Positions 16,716 through 25,266 of a stretch of 64,000 bases of DNA are shown here, in pieces. The DNA comes from Gemmobacter lutimaris. GTDB lineage: Bacteria > Pseudomonadota > Alphaproteobacteria > Rhodobacterales > Rhodobacteraceae. The notes under the pieces were generated by a model. The model searched no databases, was not told the origin of the DNA, and saw only the letters and a program-made list of their open reading frames with translations. The stretch lies in assembly GCF_003570715.1 (NCBI RefSeq), contig NZ_QXXQ01000002.1, forward strand, positions 434,001 to 498,000. The letters run 5' to 3'. How positions within the stretch are numbered: position 1 is the first letter of the stretch; each line of letters opens with the position of its first letter. The translations under genes and the position numbers were made by a program.

Positions 16716-17411
16716 ATGACCGAGGAAAACCCGCTGAATGCCGCCCGCGAGGCGGTGATCGGGGCCGCGCTGGCCCATGTGCCCTTTGATGGCTGGTCTG
16801 AAACCACGCTGAAGGCCGCCTTGGCCGATTCGGGGGTGGAACCCGCGCTGGGGGCTGCGCTGTTCCCCCGCGGGGCGCTGGATCTGGCGCTGGCCTATCA
16901 CCGGCAGGGCGATACCCGCATGATGGAGGCGCTGGCCGCGACGGACCTTGATGCCCTGCGCATCCGTGACCGCATTGCCAGCGCCGTGATGACCCGGCTC
17001 GATCTGGTCGAGGACAAGGAACTTGTGCGCCGGGGCAGCACCTTCTTTGCCCTGCCGCAGAACGCGACCGAAGGCGCGCGGGCGATCTGGGGCACGGCGG
17101 ATGCGATCTGGACCGCGCTGGGCGATACCTCGGACGATGTGAACTGGTATTCCAAGCGCGCCACGCTGTCGGCCGTCTATTCCGCCACGGTGCTGTATTG
17201 GCTTGGCGATGATAGCCCCGACCATGAGGCCACGCGCGATTTCCTTGACCGCCGCATTGGCGATGTCATGCAGTTCGAGAAGATGAAGGCGGCGGTGCGC
17301 TCCAATCTGCTGGGCAAGGCGCTGCTCGCCGGGCCGATGAAACTGATGGGGCAGATCAGGGCACCGCGCGCGCCTGCGGATCTGCCGGGAAGCTTGAAGG
17401 ACAGGACATGA
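16716..17411 (+). CDS. COQ9 family protein (ubiquinone biosynthesis)
   Basis: This 231-residue protein starts at ATG 16716 after AAAGGAG. It matches the alphaproteobacterial COQ9 family: an N-terminal TetR-like helical part (DGWSETTLKAALADSGVEP), the WGTADAIWTALGDTSDDVNWYSKRATLSAVYSATVLYWLGD block (about 17091-17215) and a C-terminal helix rich in Lys and Met. COQ9 proteins bind lipids and help the COQ7 hydroxylase in ubiquinone synthesis in eukaryotes; the bacterial role is inferred. The stop overlaps the quinone oxidoreductase start by 4 bp, so the two are co-expressed. Confidence 0.9.
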   Translation: MTEENPLNAAREAVIGAALAHVPFDGWSETTLKAALADSGVEPALGAALFPRGALDLALAYHRQGDTRMMEALAATDLDALRIRDRIASAVMTRLDLVEDKELVRRGSTFFALPQNATEGARAIWGTADAIWTALGDTSDDVNWYSKRATLSAVYSATVLYWLGDDSPDHEATRDFLDRRIGDVMQFEKMKAAVRSNLLGKALLAGPMKLMGQIRAPRAPADLPGSLKDRT

Positions 17412-18403
17412 CGCTACCGCCCCCCCATGTGATGACGGCAATCGAGATTTCCGAACCCGGCGGGCCGGAGGTTCTGCGGCCGGTCGAGGTGACGGTGCCG
17501 GTGCCGGGCCATGGCGAAATTCTGATCCGGGTGGCCTATGCCGGGGTGAACCGCCCCGACGCGCTGCAACGGGCCGGGCTTTACGCGCCGCCCCCCACCG
17601 CCTCGCCCCTGCCGGGGCTGGAGGCTTCGGGCTGGGTGGCCGCCGTTGGCCCCGGTGTGACGAAATGGCAGGAAGGCGACCGCGTAACCGCGCTGCTGCC
17701 CGGGGGCGGTTACGCCGAATATGCCGTGACGCCGGAAGACCACGCCCTGCCGGTGCCCGAGGGCATCGGGTTGAAAGAAGCCGCCTGCCTGCCCGAAACC
17801 TGCTATACCGTCTGGTCCAACGTCATGCTGCGCGGCGGCCTGCGCGCGGGCGAGCGGTTTCTGGTTCATGGCGGGGCCTCGGGCATCGGGACGACGGCGA
17901 TCCAGATGGCTCGCGCTCTGGGTGCCCGTGTTTTCGCCACCGCAGGCAGCCCCGAGAAATGCGCTGCCTGTGAGGCGCTGGGGGCCGAGAAAGCGGTGAA
18001 TTACCACGAAGAGGATTTTGTGAAGGTGATGAAGGCCGAAGGCGGCGCGCATGTCATTCTTGACATGGTGGGTGGCGATTACATCCAGCGCAACGTCAAG
18101 GCGCTGGCCGATGAGGGTCGGCTGGTGCAGATTGCTTTCCTCAAGGGATCGAAGGCGGAGCTGAACTTCGCCGAGGTGATGATGCGGCGGCTGACGATCA
18201 CGGGGTCAACCCTGCGGCCGCAAAGCGATCTGGCCAAGGCGCGCTATGCCCGCCACCTTGCGAAACACGTCTGGCCCATGGTGGAACGCGGCACGCTGCG
18301 CCCGGTGATCGACAGTGAATTCGCGCTGGTGGATGCCGCCAAGGCGCATCACCGGATCGAAAGCTCCGGCCATATTGGAAAGATCGTGCTCAAGGTCGCG
18401 TAA
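17408..18403 (+). CDS. NAD(P)H quinone oxidoreductase (zeta-crystallin/PIG3-like MDR)
   Basis: This 331-residue medium-chain dehydrogenase/reductase lacks zinc ligands. The GroES-like N-terminal domain has PVPGHGEILIRVAYAGVNRPD and the Rossmann domain has VHGGASGIGTTAIQMARALGA (residues about 155-175), followed by TAGSPEKCAACEALGAEKAVNY. This pattern is the PIG3/quinone reductase group using NADPH. Translational overlap (ATGA) with the COQ9 gene fits a quinone-related role, although the true substrate is unknown. Confidence 0.9.
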   Translation: MTLPPPHVMTAIEISEPGGPEVLRPVEVTVPVPGHGEILIRVAYAGVNRPDALQRAGLYAPPPTASPLPGLEASGWVAAVGPGVTKWQEGDRVTALLPGGGYAEYAVTPEDHALPVPEGIGLKEAACLPETCYTVWSNVMLRGGLRAGERFLVHGGASGIGTTAIQMARALGARVFATAGSPEKCAACEALGAEKAVNYHEEDFVKVMKAEGGAHVILDMVGGDYIQRNVKALADEGRLVQIAFLKGSKAELNFAEVMMRRLTITGSTLRPQSDLAKARYARHLAKHVWPMVERGTLRPVIDSEFALVDAAKAHHRIESSGHIGKIVLKVA

Positions 18404-18419
18404 GGGCAACCGGACATGC

Positions 18420-18446
18420 AAAAGGGGCGCCGCGGGCGCCCCTTTT
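18420..18446. terminator. bidirectional terminator between the oxidoreductase gene and pheT
   Basis: A 12-bp stem (18420-18431 with 18435-18446) has a 3-nt loop, with A-run and T-run at the two ends. It sits between convergent genes. Confidence 0.9.
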
Positions 18447-18463
18447 CGTTGGGTTTGTGCAGC

Positions 18464-20881
18464 TTACTTGCGCAGCGTGCCGCCGGTCGCCTTGGCGACC
18501 TTCTCGACGATCTTGGCCGAGACCGCTTCGATATCCTTGTCGGTCAGCGTGGCGTCCTGTGGTTGCAGGCGCACGGTGATGGCGAGCGATTTCTTGCCCG
18601 CACCCATTTGCGCCTCGGCCTTTTCGCCGGTGAACTGGTCGAAGACGCGCACGCTTTCGATCAGCGCCTTGTCGGAACCGGCGGCGGCATTGACCAGCGT
18701 CAGCGCCTCGACGCCCGCATCCACCACAAAGGCGAAATCGCGTTCCACCGCTTGCAGGTCCGAAATCGACAGTGCCGGGCGGGTCGGCGTCTTGACCTTG
18801 GGTTGCGGCACATTGGCGACCTGCACGGTGAAGGCCACGGCCGGGCCTTTCACGTCAAAGGCTTGCAGGATGCGCGGATGCACCTCGCCGAACGTGCACA
18901 GCACATTCGGCCCCAGCCCGATCACGCCCGACCGGCCGGGATGGAACCAGCCCGGCACCTTGCGGCTGATCTGCACCTTGGCCGGCGCGCCGATGGCCGC
19001 CAGCACGGCCTCGGCATCGGATTTGGCGTCAAACACATCGACCGGGCGGCGCGAGCCATAGGGATCGCGCGGCGCCGAAGACCCGATCAGGAGGCCGGTT
19101 GCCACGGTCGCCTGTTCGCCGGGTTCGCCGCCTGAAAACACCGGGCCAACCTCGAACAGCGCGAGATCCACGAAACCCCGCGCCTGATTGCGGGCCGCTG
19201 CGCGCAGCAGGCCCGGCAGCAGGTCAGGACGCAGATGCGTCATTTCCGACGAGATCGGATTGTCCACCTTCACCGCATCGGCGCCGCCCCCAAAGGCCGC
19301 CGCTGCCGTCTGGTCGATGAAGCTGTAGGTCACGCATTCATTATAGCCCAGCGCCGCAATGGTGCGGCGCGCGGCCTTTTCGCGGGTTTGCAGCGGGGTC
19401 AGGATCGGCTTTGGCACGCCCGGCAGGGCGCGGGCCATCGGCTTGCCCACCAGTTTCGACAGCGAGGCGACGCGCGCGACCTCTTCCACCAGATCGGCTT
19501 CGCCCTGCACATCGGGGCGCCACGACGGCGGGGCGGCCTGATCGCCGGTCAGGGTGAAGCCCAAAGCCGCCAGCGTGGCGCGCTGATCAGCCTCGGGGAT
19601 TTCCATCCCGACAAGGCTTTCGACACGCTTCGCATCGAAGCGATAGCTGCGCGCGGTATCCGGCACGGCGCCATCGACCACGATTTCCGACGCCTCGCCG
19701 CCGCAGAGATCAAGAATCATCTGCGTCGCCAGTTCCAGCCCCGGAAGGGTGAAGGCCGGGTCCACGCCGCGTTCGAACCGATAGCGCGCCTCCGAATTGA
19801 TCTTCAGCGCGCGGCCGGTGGTGGCAATGGTGATCGGGTCCCAGAAGGCGGATTCGAGGAACACATCCACCGTGTCCTCGGTGCAGCCCGACAGCTCTCC
19901 CCCCATGATGCCGGCAAGGCTTTCGGGTTGGGCGTCGTCGGAAATCAGCATCATGCCGGGTTTCAGCGTATAGGTCTTGCCGTCCAGCGCCAGCAGCTCT
20001 TCGCCGCCCGCCGCCGGATGGATGCGCAGATCGCCCTTCACCTTGGCCACGTCAAACACGTGCAGCGGGCGGTTCAGCCCGAAGGTGAAATAGTTGGTAA
20101 TGTCAACCAGCGCCGAGATCGGCCGCAGCCCGATCGCCTTCAGCCGCGCCTGCATCCAGTCGGGCGAGGGGCCGTTCTTCACGCCGCGAATGGTGCGGCC
20201 CGCAAACAACGGGCACCCCTTGGCTTTCAGGCTGTCGTCGATTTTTACACCGACGGGCGAGGCGAAGCTGCCCTTGATCGCCGGAATGTCTAGGGCTTTC
20301 AGCGTGCCAAGCCCCCGCGCCGCCAGATCGCGGGCAAGGCCACGCACACCCAGCCCGTCGGGGCGGTTGGGCGTGATCTTCACATAGATCATCGGGTCAT
20401 TGACGCCCTTCCAGTCGATGAAGCGCACGCCCACCGGCGCATCCTCGGGCAGGTCGATGATGCCGTTGTGATCGTCCGACAATTCCAGCTCGCGTTCCGA
20501 ACACAGCATGCCGTTGCTGTCAACGCCGCGGATATTGCCCGGTTTCAGGTCCACCCCGGTGCCGGGAACATGGGTGCCGGTGGGGGCGAACACGCCCACG
20601 AGGCCGGTGCGCGCATTCGGCGCGCCGCAGACCACCTGCACCTCCTCCATCGCGCCTTCCGGCCCGTTCGGCCAGGTAGCGACGCGGCAGACGCGCAGTC
20701 GGTCGGCATTGGGGTGCTGCACCGCCTCGATCACGCGGCAGATGCGGAAGGCGCCCAGCTTGTCCTCGGGGTTCTCGACCTCCTCGACCTCATGGCCGAG
20801 ATCGGTGAGCGCGGTCAGGATCTCGTCCAGCGTCGCGCTGGTTTCAAGATGATCCTTCAGCCAGGACAGGGTGAATTTCAT
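18464..20881 (-). CDS. pheT: phenylalanine--tRNA ligase beta subunit
   Basis: This 805-residue subunit belongs to the alpha2-beta2 phenylalanyl-tRNA synthetase. Domains in order: an N-terminal helix (MKFTLSWLKDHLETSATLDE), an EMAP-II-like tRNA-binding domain (residues about 40-150), B3/4 editing domain (about 210-385), B5 (about 405-475), a catalytic-like core (NPISSEMTHLRPDLLPGLL near 540) and a C-terminal FDX-ACB domain (about 710-803). Length is normal. The pheS gene is not adjacent on either side and is not in this window. Confidence 0.97.
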   Translation of the reverse strand: MKFTLSWLKDHLETSATLDEILTALTDLGHEVEEVENPEDKLGAFRICRVIEAVQHPNADRLRVCRVATWPNGPEGAMEEVQVVCGAPNARTGLVGVFAPTGTHVPGTGVDLKPGNIRGVDSNGMLCSERELELSDDHNGIIDLPEDAPVGVRFIDWKGVNDPMIYVKITPNRPDGLGVRGLARDLAARGLGTLKALDIPAIKGSFASPVGVKIDDSLKAKGCPLFAGRTIRGVKNGPSPDWMQARLKAIGLRPISALVDITNYFTFGLNRPLHVFDVAKVKGDLRIHPAAGGEELLALDGKTYTLKPGMMLISDDAQPESLAGIMGGELSGCTEDTVDVFLESAFWDPITIATTGRALKINSEARYRFERGVDPAFTLPGLELATQMILDLCGGEASEIVVDGAVPDTARSYRFDAKRVESLVGMEIPEADQRATLAALGFTLTGDQAAPPSWRPDVQGEADLVEEVARVASLSKLVGKPMARALPGVPKPILTPLQTREKAARRTIAALGYNECVTYSFIDQTAAAAFGGGADAVKVDNPISSEMTHLRPDLLPGLLRAAARNQARGFVDLALFEVGPVFSGGEPGEQATVATGLLIGSSAPRDPYGSRRPVDVFDAKSDAEAVLAAIGAPAKVQISRKVPGWFHPGRSGVIGLGPNVLCTFGEVHPRILQAFDVKGPAVAFTVQVANVPQPKVKTPTRPALSISDLQAVERDFAFVVDAGVEALTLVNAAAGSDKALIESVRVFDQFTGEKAEAQMGAGKKSLAITVRLQPQDATLTDKDIEAVSAKIVEKVAKATGGTLRK

Positions 20882-21036
20882 GGCACGCCTCTTGATTTTC
20901 GCGCCTTGGCCTTAGCGCATCGCGGCGCGAAGGGGAAGGGTGCCGAGCGGAGGGTTTCCGCGCTGGAAACGGGCTGTCCATTGCGTGGAGCGGTGTTGTT
21001 AATGATTGTGGTTAAAATGTGGTGTAATCGGGGCAG

Positions 21037-21174
21037 ATGGAAAACTGGCTTGAAATCCCGCAGGACCGCCCGCAGCCCCGGCCGCAACGCCTTGCGGTTC
21101 TTATGGGATTGACCATTTTGCTGGTGATGGCCTGTATATGCCGGGCGGGGGCGACAGTATCGGTGTTGCCATAA
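21037..21174 (+). CDS. possible small membrane protein in the gap upstream of pheT
   Basis: The 309-bp gap 20882-21190 contains one ORF of 45 codons from ATG 21037 (MENWLEIPQDRPQPRPQR) that ends with a hydrophobic stretch, LAVLMGLTILLVMACICRAG. It has a Pro/Arg-rich N-terminus and one predicted membrane segment. The upstream sequence is locally AT-rich (20996-21028), which could be a promoter, and a weak GGGG precedes the start. Codon third-position GC is lower than in neighbours. Existence as a real gene is uncertain; the rest of the gap shows nothing I recognise. Confidence 0.3.
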   Translation: MENWLEIPQDRPQPRPQRLAVLMGLTILLVMACICRAGATVSVLP

Positions 21175-21190
21175 TTCGATCGGCGGCCGT

Positions 21191-21772
21191 TCAGAGGCGG
21201 CGGATCATGGTTTCCGCAGCCGTGAAGCCGAAAGCGTGACGCAACAGGCCAAGCCGCATGACGGCCGTGCCCCGGAAGCCCCGCCGCGCGTAAAGGGCAC
21301 GGGCGCGGGTATTGGTGTCCACAACTTCCAGCCGCACTTCGTCATAACCGCGCTGTCGGGCCAGATCGCACAGCCCTTCGATCAGGGCGCTGCCGACGCC
21401 CCGGCCGCGCGCCGCTTCGGCGACGCAGATCCCGTCCACCAGAAAGCGCCGGTTGTCTACCTCGTTGCCAAGGGCCGCCAGCAAGGCCAGCCGCCATGCA
21501 CCGCCGGTCAGGCCGTAAATGGCGCGCAGGTCCGACCATTTGCCATCGGCAAAGCCGCCTGCGGGGGATTTGAACCCGGCAAGGCCCAACAGCCTGTCGC
21601 TTTCCACCGCGCCGATGGCATGGTCGGCGCGGATCACCCGGTCCAGATAGGCCAGCGCCTGCGGCTCGGGGCCGAGCACGCGGCCCAGCTTGTCGCTGAA
21701 CGCCTGCCAGTAAAGGCGGGCCGCCTCGGCGCGGTGCTGGGGGGCGATGCCAAGGGTCAGACGCGGGCTCAT
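21191..21772 (-). CDS. GNAT family N-acetyltransferase
   Basis: This is a 193-residue GNAT protein. The acetyl-CoA loop is VAEAARGRGVGSALIEGL (residues about 116-133, motif A), followed by the motif B block VVDTNTRARALYARRGFRG. The substrate is unknown. The start ATG 21772 overlaps the stop of the DUF429 gene by 4 bp, so it is the last gene of a mobA-DUF429-GNAT unit. Confidence 0.88.
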   Translation of the reverse strand: MSPRLTLGIAPQHRAEAARLYWQAFSDKLGRVLGPEPQALAYLDRVIRADHAIGAVESDRLLGLAGFKSPAGGFADGKWSDLRAIYGLTGGAWRLALLAALGNEVDNRRFLVDGICVAEAARGRGVGSALIEGLCDLARQRGYDEVRLEVVDTNTRARALYARRGFRGTAVMRLGLLRHAFGFTAAETMIRRL

Positions 21773-22605
21773 CGGATCGCGCCTGACAGAAGCGCCTCAT
21801 GCCCGGCGCCCAGCACCCAGCCCTCTTCCGGGCGCGCTTCGGGCGGGCAATCAAGCATTTCGGGCAGGCGCCCGGCGGCGGCCAGCCGGTGCAGGGCGCG
21901 GGCCAGTAGCCGCACCTGCGCGCGGTCTTTCACGCTGTCGCCTTCAGCCCGCACCTCGACGGCCAGCAGCGAGGGGTAAACCTCGGCCAGTGTGACGCGG
22001 GCGGGCGGTTCGAAAGGCCATACCGTCGTGTCGGCGCGGCGGGCCAGACGCGCGATCACCGGCAGGCCGGTCAGCGCCTGAGAGCCGACAGAGCCAGTGG
22101 TATAAAGCTTCCAAACCGGCTGCGCGCTGCGAATGCACCGTTCCACCGCGCGCCGTTCAGCAAGGCCGAGGGCCGGGTAATCGACCGTCTTACGATGCGG
22201 AAGGCCGGGCAGATTGACCGTTGCAGGGCAGCCCCAGAACGGGCCGGGGCCACCCAGATGCCGGTTGATTGCCGCCGCCACCTCAAAGCGGTTGTTGGCA
22301 TTGTCGGGGGCATCCTGCACTGCGCGCTCCAGCCAGTCATGCAGGTTGCGGGCGCTGGCCTTGCCGGTCAGTCGTGCGGCGAAACCTGCGGGATAGCCCA
22401 TCGGAAAGTCAAACCCGACCAGCCAGTTGCCGGTTGCGGTTTCCGCGATGATCCGTGCTTCGGCCTCGGCCCTTGTGCGGCAATAGATCTGCCGCTCGGC
22501 CCTGTCGGTGCAAAGGCCGATCCAGATCGCATCGGCGCTTTCGCGTGCGGGTGTGGGGCGGCTGGCCGCCGACCAGTCCACCACGGCGATGTTCAGTCCG
22601 CGCAT
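21769..22605 (-). CDS. DUF429-like protein linked to mobA
   Basis: This 278-residue protein begins MRGLNIAVVDWSAASRP, with an RNase H-like first strand and an early Asp, and continues with GNWLVGFDFPMGYPAGFAARL. These features resemble DUF429-type proteins of unknown activity. It overlaps mobA by 13 bp at its 5' end and the GNAT gene by 4 bp at its 3' end. Tight coupling with mobA suggests a role near molybdenum cofactor metabolism, but nothing in the sequence proves it. Confidence 0.7.
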   Translation of the reverse strand: MRGLNIAVVDWSAASRPTPARESADAIWIGLCTDRAERQIYCRTRAEAEARIIAETATGNWLVGFDFPMGYPAGFAARLTGKASARNLHDWLERAVQDAPDNANNRFEVAAAINRHLGGPGPFWGCPATVNLPGLPHRKTVDYPALGLAERRAVERCIRSAQPVWKLYTTGSVGSQALTGLPVIARLARRADTTVWPFEPPARVTLAEVYPSLLAVEVRAEGDSVKDRAQVRLLARALHRLAAAGRLPEMLDCPPEARPEEGWVLGAGHEALLSGAIR

Positions 22606-23174
22606 CGGATGGCCCGTTCTGCCGTGGCAAGGTCTTCAGGGGTGTTGAGGTTGAAGAACGGGTCGGGCGTGCCGCCGGGGAAGGGGGCGGCAGAGGCGGC
22701 ATGGGCCGCGCAGAAATCCATCATCCGCGCCCGACCCGAGGACAGCCAGTCGCGCAGCGCGCCGCGCAAGGCCATGGGCCAGAGCGCGAAGGTCGGATGC
22801 GCCCGGCCGCTGCATTCTGCATAGGCCAGCCCGCCATCGGCGGCCATCCACAGGCGAGGCACCAGATCGCCAGGGAAGAACGGCGTATCCACCGCCACGC
22901 TGACCACGGCATCGGCATCCCCGGCGGCCTCAAGCGCCGCCAGAATGCCAGAGAGCGGCCCTTGCGACACATCGTCGGCCAGAACGGGTAGCCCGGTGAA
23001 CGCCAGCCGTGCCGGATCGCCATTGGCAGAGATGCGCAAGGCTTGCACCTGCGGCTCCAGCCGGGCGATGGCGTTCAGGATCAGCGGCTGCCCCGCCAGC
23101 GGCAACAGGGCCTTGTCGGCCCCGCCCATGCGCCGCCCGGCGCCGCCCGCTAGGATAACCCCGTCGATGCGCAT
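22593..23174 (-). CDS. mobA: molybdenum cofactor guanylyltransferase MobA
   Basis: This 193-residue enzyme transfers GMP from GTP to molybdopterin to form the guanine dinucleotide cofactor. The nucleotide loop LAGGAGRRMGGADKALLPL is at residues 8-26. The metal site is VSVAVDTPFFPGDLV near residue 92, and NLNTPEDLATAE is the usual C-terminal block. The start ATG 23174 gives MRIDGVILAGG. It is the first gene of the overlapping three-gene unit and is divergent from azlCD. Confidence 0.93.
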   Translation of the reverse strand: MRIDGVILAGGAGRRMGGADKALLPLAGQPLILNAIARLEPQVQALRISANGDPARLAFTGLPVLADDVSQGPLSGILAALEAAGDADAVVSVAVDTPFFPGDLVPRLWMAADGGLAYAECSGRAHPTFALWPMALRGALRDWLSSGRARMMDFCAAHAASAAPFPGGTPDPFFNLNTPEDLATAERAIRCAD

Positions 23175-23268
23175 GACCCTCTCCCTCGGGTTGCAGCCCG
23201 CCCCGCAAAGCCCTAAGCCTTCTGCACGGGCCGGTAAAGCCGGTTCCTCCACAACACCCGGACCTCCC

Positions 23269-23973
23269 ATGTCTTCGCCCCTGAGCGCTGCTTTCCTGCG
23301 CGGCTGTGCCGCCTCCTTGCCCTTTGTGCTGGTCATCGGCCCGTTTGGAACGCTGTTCGGCGTGGTCGCCACCAGCGCCGGTATGACGGTGTTCGAGACC
23401 ATGGCCTTTTCGGTCGTCGTCATCGCGGGTGCCGCGCAATTCGCGGCGGTGCAACTGATGCAGGACGGCGCGCCGCTGGCAGTGGTGATCTTCACCGCCG
23501 CCGCGGTGAACCTGCGGATGGCGATGTATTCCGCCTCGCTGGCGCCACATCTTGGCCCGGCAAAGCTGTGGCAGCGGGCGCTGATTTCCTACCTTCTGGT
23601 CGATCAGAGCTATGTCGCGGCCATTACCGAGTTCACCCGGCATCCCGGCCGCCCGGTGGCCGAGAAGGTGGCCTATTTCTTTGGCACGGTCAGCCTTGTT
23701 GTGCCGCTTTGGTATCTCTCCACATGGGGCGGGGCCGCTTTTGGCAAGGCGATTCCGTCCGACCTCGCGCTTGATTTCGCGGTGCCCATCGCCTTTCTGG
23801 CGATGATTGCCCCGGTCCTGCGCACGCCCGCGCATTACGCTGCCGCGCTTGTGTCGGTCGGGGGGACGCTGGCCCTGTGGTGGATGCCCTATTCTTCGGG
23901 GCTGCTGGTCGCCTCGGCTGCGGCCATGGCGGTGGGCGCGCTGGTCGAAACCCTGATGGAGAAACGCGCATGA
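23269..23973 (+). CDS. azlC: AzlC family branched-chain amino acid exporter subunit
   Basis: This 234-residue membrane protein has about seven hydrophobic segments. GTLFGVVATSAGMTVFETMAFS and AGAAQFAAVQLM are AzlC hallmarks. With AzlD it forms an exporter of branched-chain amino acids or analogues in characterised systems. The start ATG 23269 gives MSSPLSAAFLRGC. It overlaps azlD by 4 bp. Confidence 0.93.
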   Translation: MSSPLSAAFLRGCAASLPFVLVIGPFGTLFGVVATSAGMTVFETMAFSVVVIAGAAQFAAVQLMQDGAPLAVVIFTAAAVNLRMAMYSASLAPHLGPAKLWQRALISYLLVDQSYVAAITEFTRHPGRPVAEKVAYFFGTVSLVVPLWYLSTWGGAAFGKAIPSDLALDFAVPIAFLAMIAPVLRTPAHYAAALVSVGGTLALWWMPYSSGLLVASAAAMAVGALVETLMEKRA

Positions 23974-24323
23974 GTCCCGATCAACTGCCCGAGATCATTG
24001 CAGTGAAATGGAAGCTCTGGACCATGATCGTGGCACTTGGGGCCGCGACATTCGGGCTGCGCTTTTCCTTTCTGGGGGTGATCGGTGCGCGTCCCCTGCC
24101 GCCCATGGTGCTGCGTCTGCTGCGGTATACGCCAATGGCAGTCATTCCGGGGCTGGTAGCCCCTGCCGTGCTGTGGCCTGCGGCAACGGGCGGTGAACCC
24201 GATCCGGTGCGGCTTGCGGCGGCGGTGATGACGGTGATGGCGGGGGTAATCACCCGCAACACGCTCGCCTCGATCGGGGCGGGTGTTGCGGTGCTGTTCG
24301 GTCTGCCGTTACTGTTGGGCTGA
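23970..24323 (+). CDS. azlD: AzlD family branched-chain amino acid exporter subunit
   Basis: This 117-residue protein has about four hydrophobic segments and the AzlD pattern: ATFGLRFSFL, LPPMVLRLLRYTPMAVIPGL and a terminal helix. ATG 23970 overlaps the azlC stop (ATGA), matching the conserved azlCD pair. It is convergent with the lipoprotein gene, 12 bp away. Confidence 0.92.
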   Translation: MSPDQLPEIIAVKWKLWTMIVALGAATFGLRFSFLGVIGARPLPPMVLRLLRYTPMAVIPGLVAPAVLWPAATGGEPDPVRLAAAVMTVMAGVITRNTLASIGAGVAVLFGLPLLLG

Positions 24324-24335
24324 GCTTGCTGCGGC

Positions 24336-24971
24336 TTACTGGGCGGCAGCGGCTTTTTCGGCCAGACGGGGATCGCCTGCCTGCACCAGAAGAACGCCAT
24401 GATTGTCGTCGGCGTCATCGTCGGTGATCTTGCGTTCGGTTACGCCCGGCAGTTCGCGGAACGCTTCCATCAGCTTTTTGGGGAACCAGGTGTGTGGCAG
24501 GGTTTCGAACCCCGGCACACCCTTCAGAACCGCCGAGACGGCATTGGTGCATTGCGCTTTGGGAACCGCGCCATAGGACATCGCGCGCTGCATGGCGATC
24601 TGCGCCACCTCGGGCGAGACGACCTTGGTCTGTTCGACGACGTAGTAGGTTTCGCGGGCGTGATAGTCGATGTAGAAATTGACCATCTTGTCGGTCATGC
24701 CGAAATGCACGTCATTGCGTTCTGCCAGTCGCGGCAGCTTCCAGCTTCCGGCCGGGTCGAACATGATGCGCTGTGACCCGTTGATCATCAGCCCCGCATG
24801 CGCGCCCGAACCGTTTCGCGTGCTGATCACCGTGAAAAGCGTGATTGCGGGCGGGCCGTCATGCACATAACGCGCCTTGGCGACGGCCTCATCCGGCGCC
24901 CAGACCGGCTCGGCGGCGCCGCAGGCGGACAGGGTTGCGACAAGGGCAACACAAAGCAGATGGCGGCGCAT
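24336..24971 (-). CDS. lipoprotein with a possible permuted NlpC/P60-like fold
   Basis: This is a 211-residue protein. The signal sequence ends in a lipobox LSAC with Cys17 as lipidation site. The mature part contains SGAHAGLMINGSQRIMFDP with His58 and, later, KAQCTNAVSAVL with Cys141. A His-hydrophobic motif before a Cys is the order seen in circularly permuted papain-like peptidases (YaeF/YiiX group), so a Cys-His hydrolase is possible. I cannot name the family with confidence. The C-terminus has an acidic stretch (TDDDADDN). It is a single gene, convergent with azlD. Confidence 0.75.
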   Translation of the reverse strand: MRRHLLCVALVATLSACGAAEPVWAPDEAVAKARYVHDGPPAITLFTVISTRNGSGAHAGLMINGSQRIMFDPAGSWKLPRLAERNDVHFGMTDKMVNFYIDYHARETYYVVEQTKVVSPEVAQIAMQRAMSYGAVPKAQCTNAVSAVLKGVPGFETLPHTWFPKKLMEAFRELPGVTERKITDDDADDNHGVLLVQAGDPRLAEKAAAAQ

Positions 24972-25058
24972 GGGGGCGCTCCTTCGGGGATGTCAGGCAG
25001 AAAAGGTCAGAACCGGGCCGGGGCGTGCCCCTCTGGCCCGATCCGCCGGAGGGCGCTG

Positions 25059-25193
25059 TCAGGAATTGGCCAGCGCCATGAAGATCAGGACACAGATGGA
25101 AATGCCGGCGCCCCAGGTGGACATGCGGATGAAGCCCGCGAAGGTCTTTTCATGTTCGCGGATGTCCATGCTGCCATGCTTGTGTTCGGCCAT
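25059..25193 (-). CDS. aa3-type cytochrome c oxidase subunit IV
   Basis: This 44-residue protein, MAEHKHGSMDIREHEKTFAG, has one C-terminal membrane helix (TWGAGISICVLIFMALANS). It matches the short Rhodobacter/Paracoccus subunit IV family in length, basic N-terminus and helix. The subunit packs against the aa3 oxidase core and is dispensable in characterised species. GGGAG lies upstream of ATG 25193. It stands alone here, away from other oxidase genes, but ctaA at 2868 serves the same complex. Confidence 0.9.
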   Translation of the reverse strand: MAEHKHGSMDIREHEKTFAGFIRMSTWGAGISICVLIFMALANS

Positions 25194-25266
25194 AGGTGCG
25201 TCTCCCGGATCTGCCGTGATTTTCCAACCCGATACCCGATTCACGGGGGGCTGTCACCTCCCCGTG

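Noticed and set aside
20882-21190. pheS adjacent to pheT
   Set aside because: No alpha-subunit sequence is present upstream of pheT; the next gene is a GNAT. pheS must be outside this window.
24336-24971. Phage or toxin origin for the lipoprotein
   Set aside because: The protein has a normal lipobox and composition like neighbouring genes, with no toxin domain or antitoxin partner.
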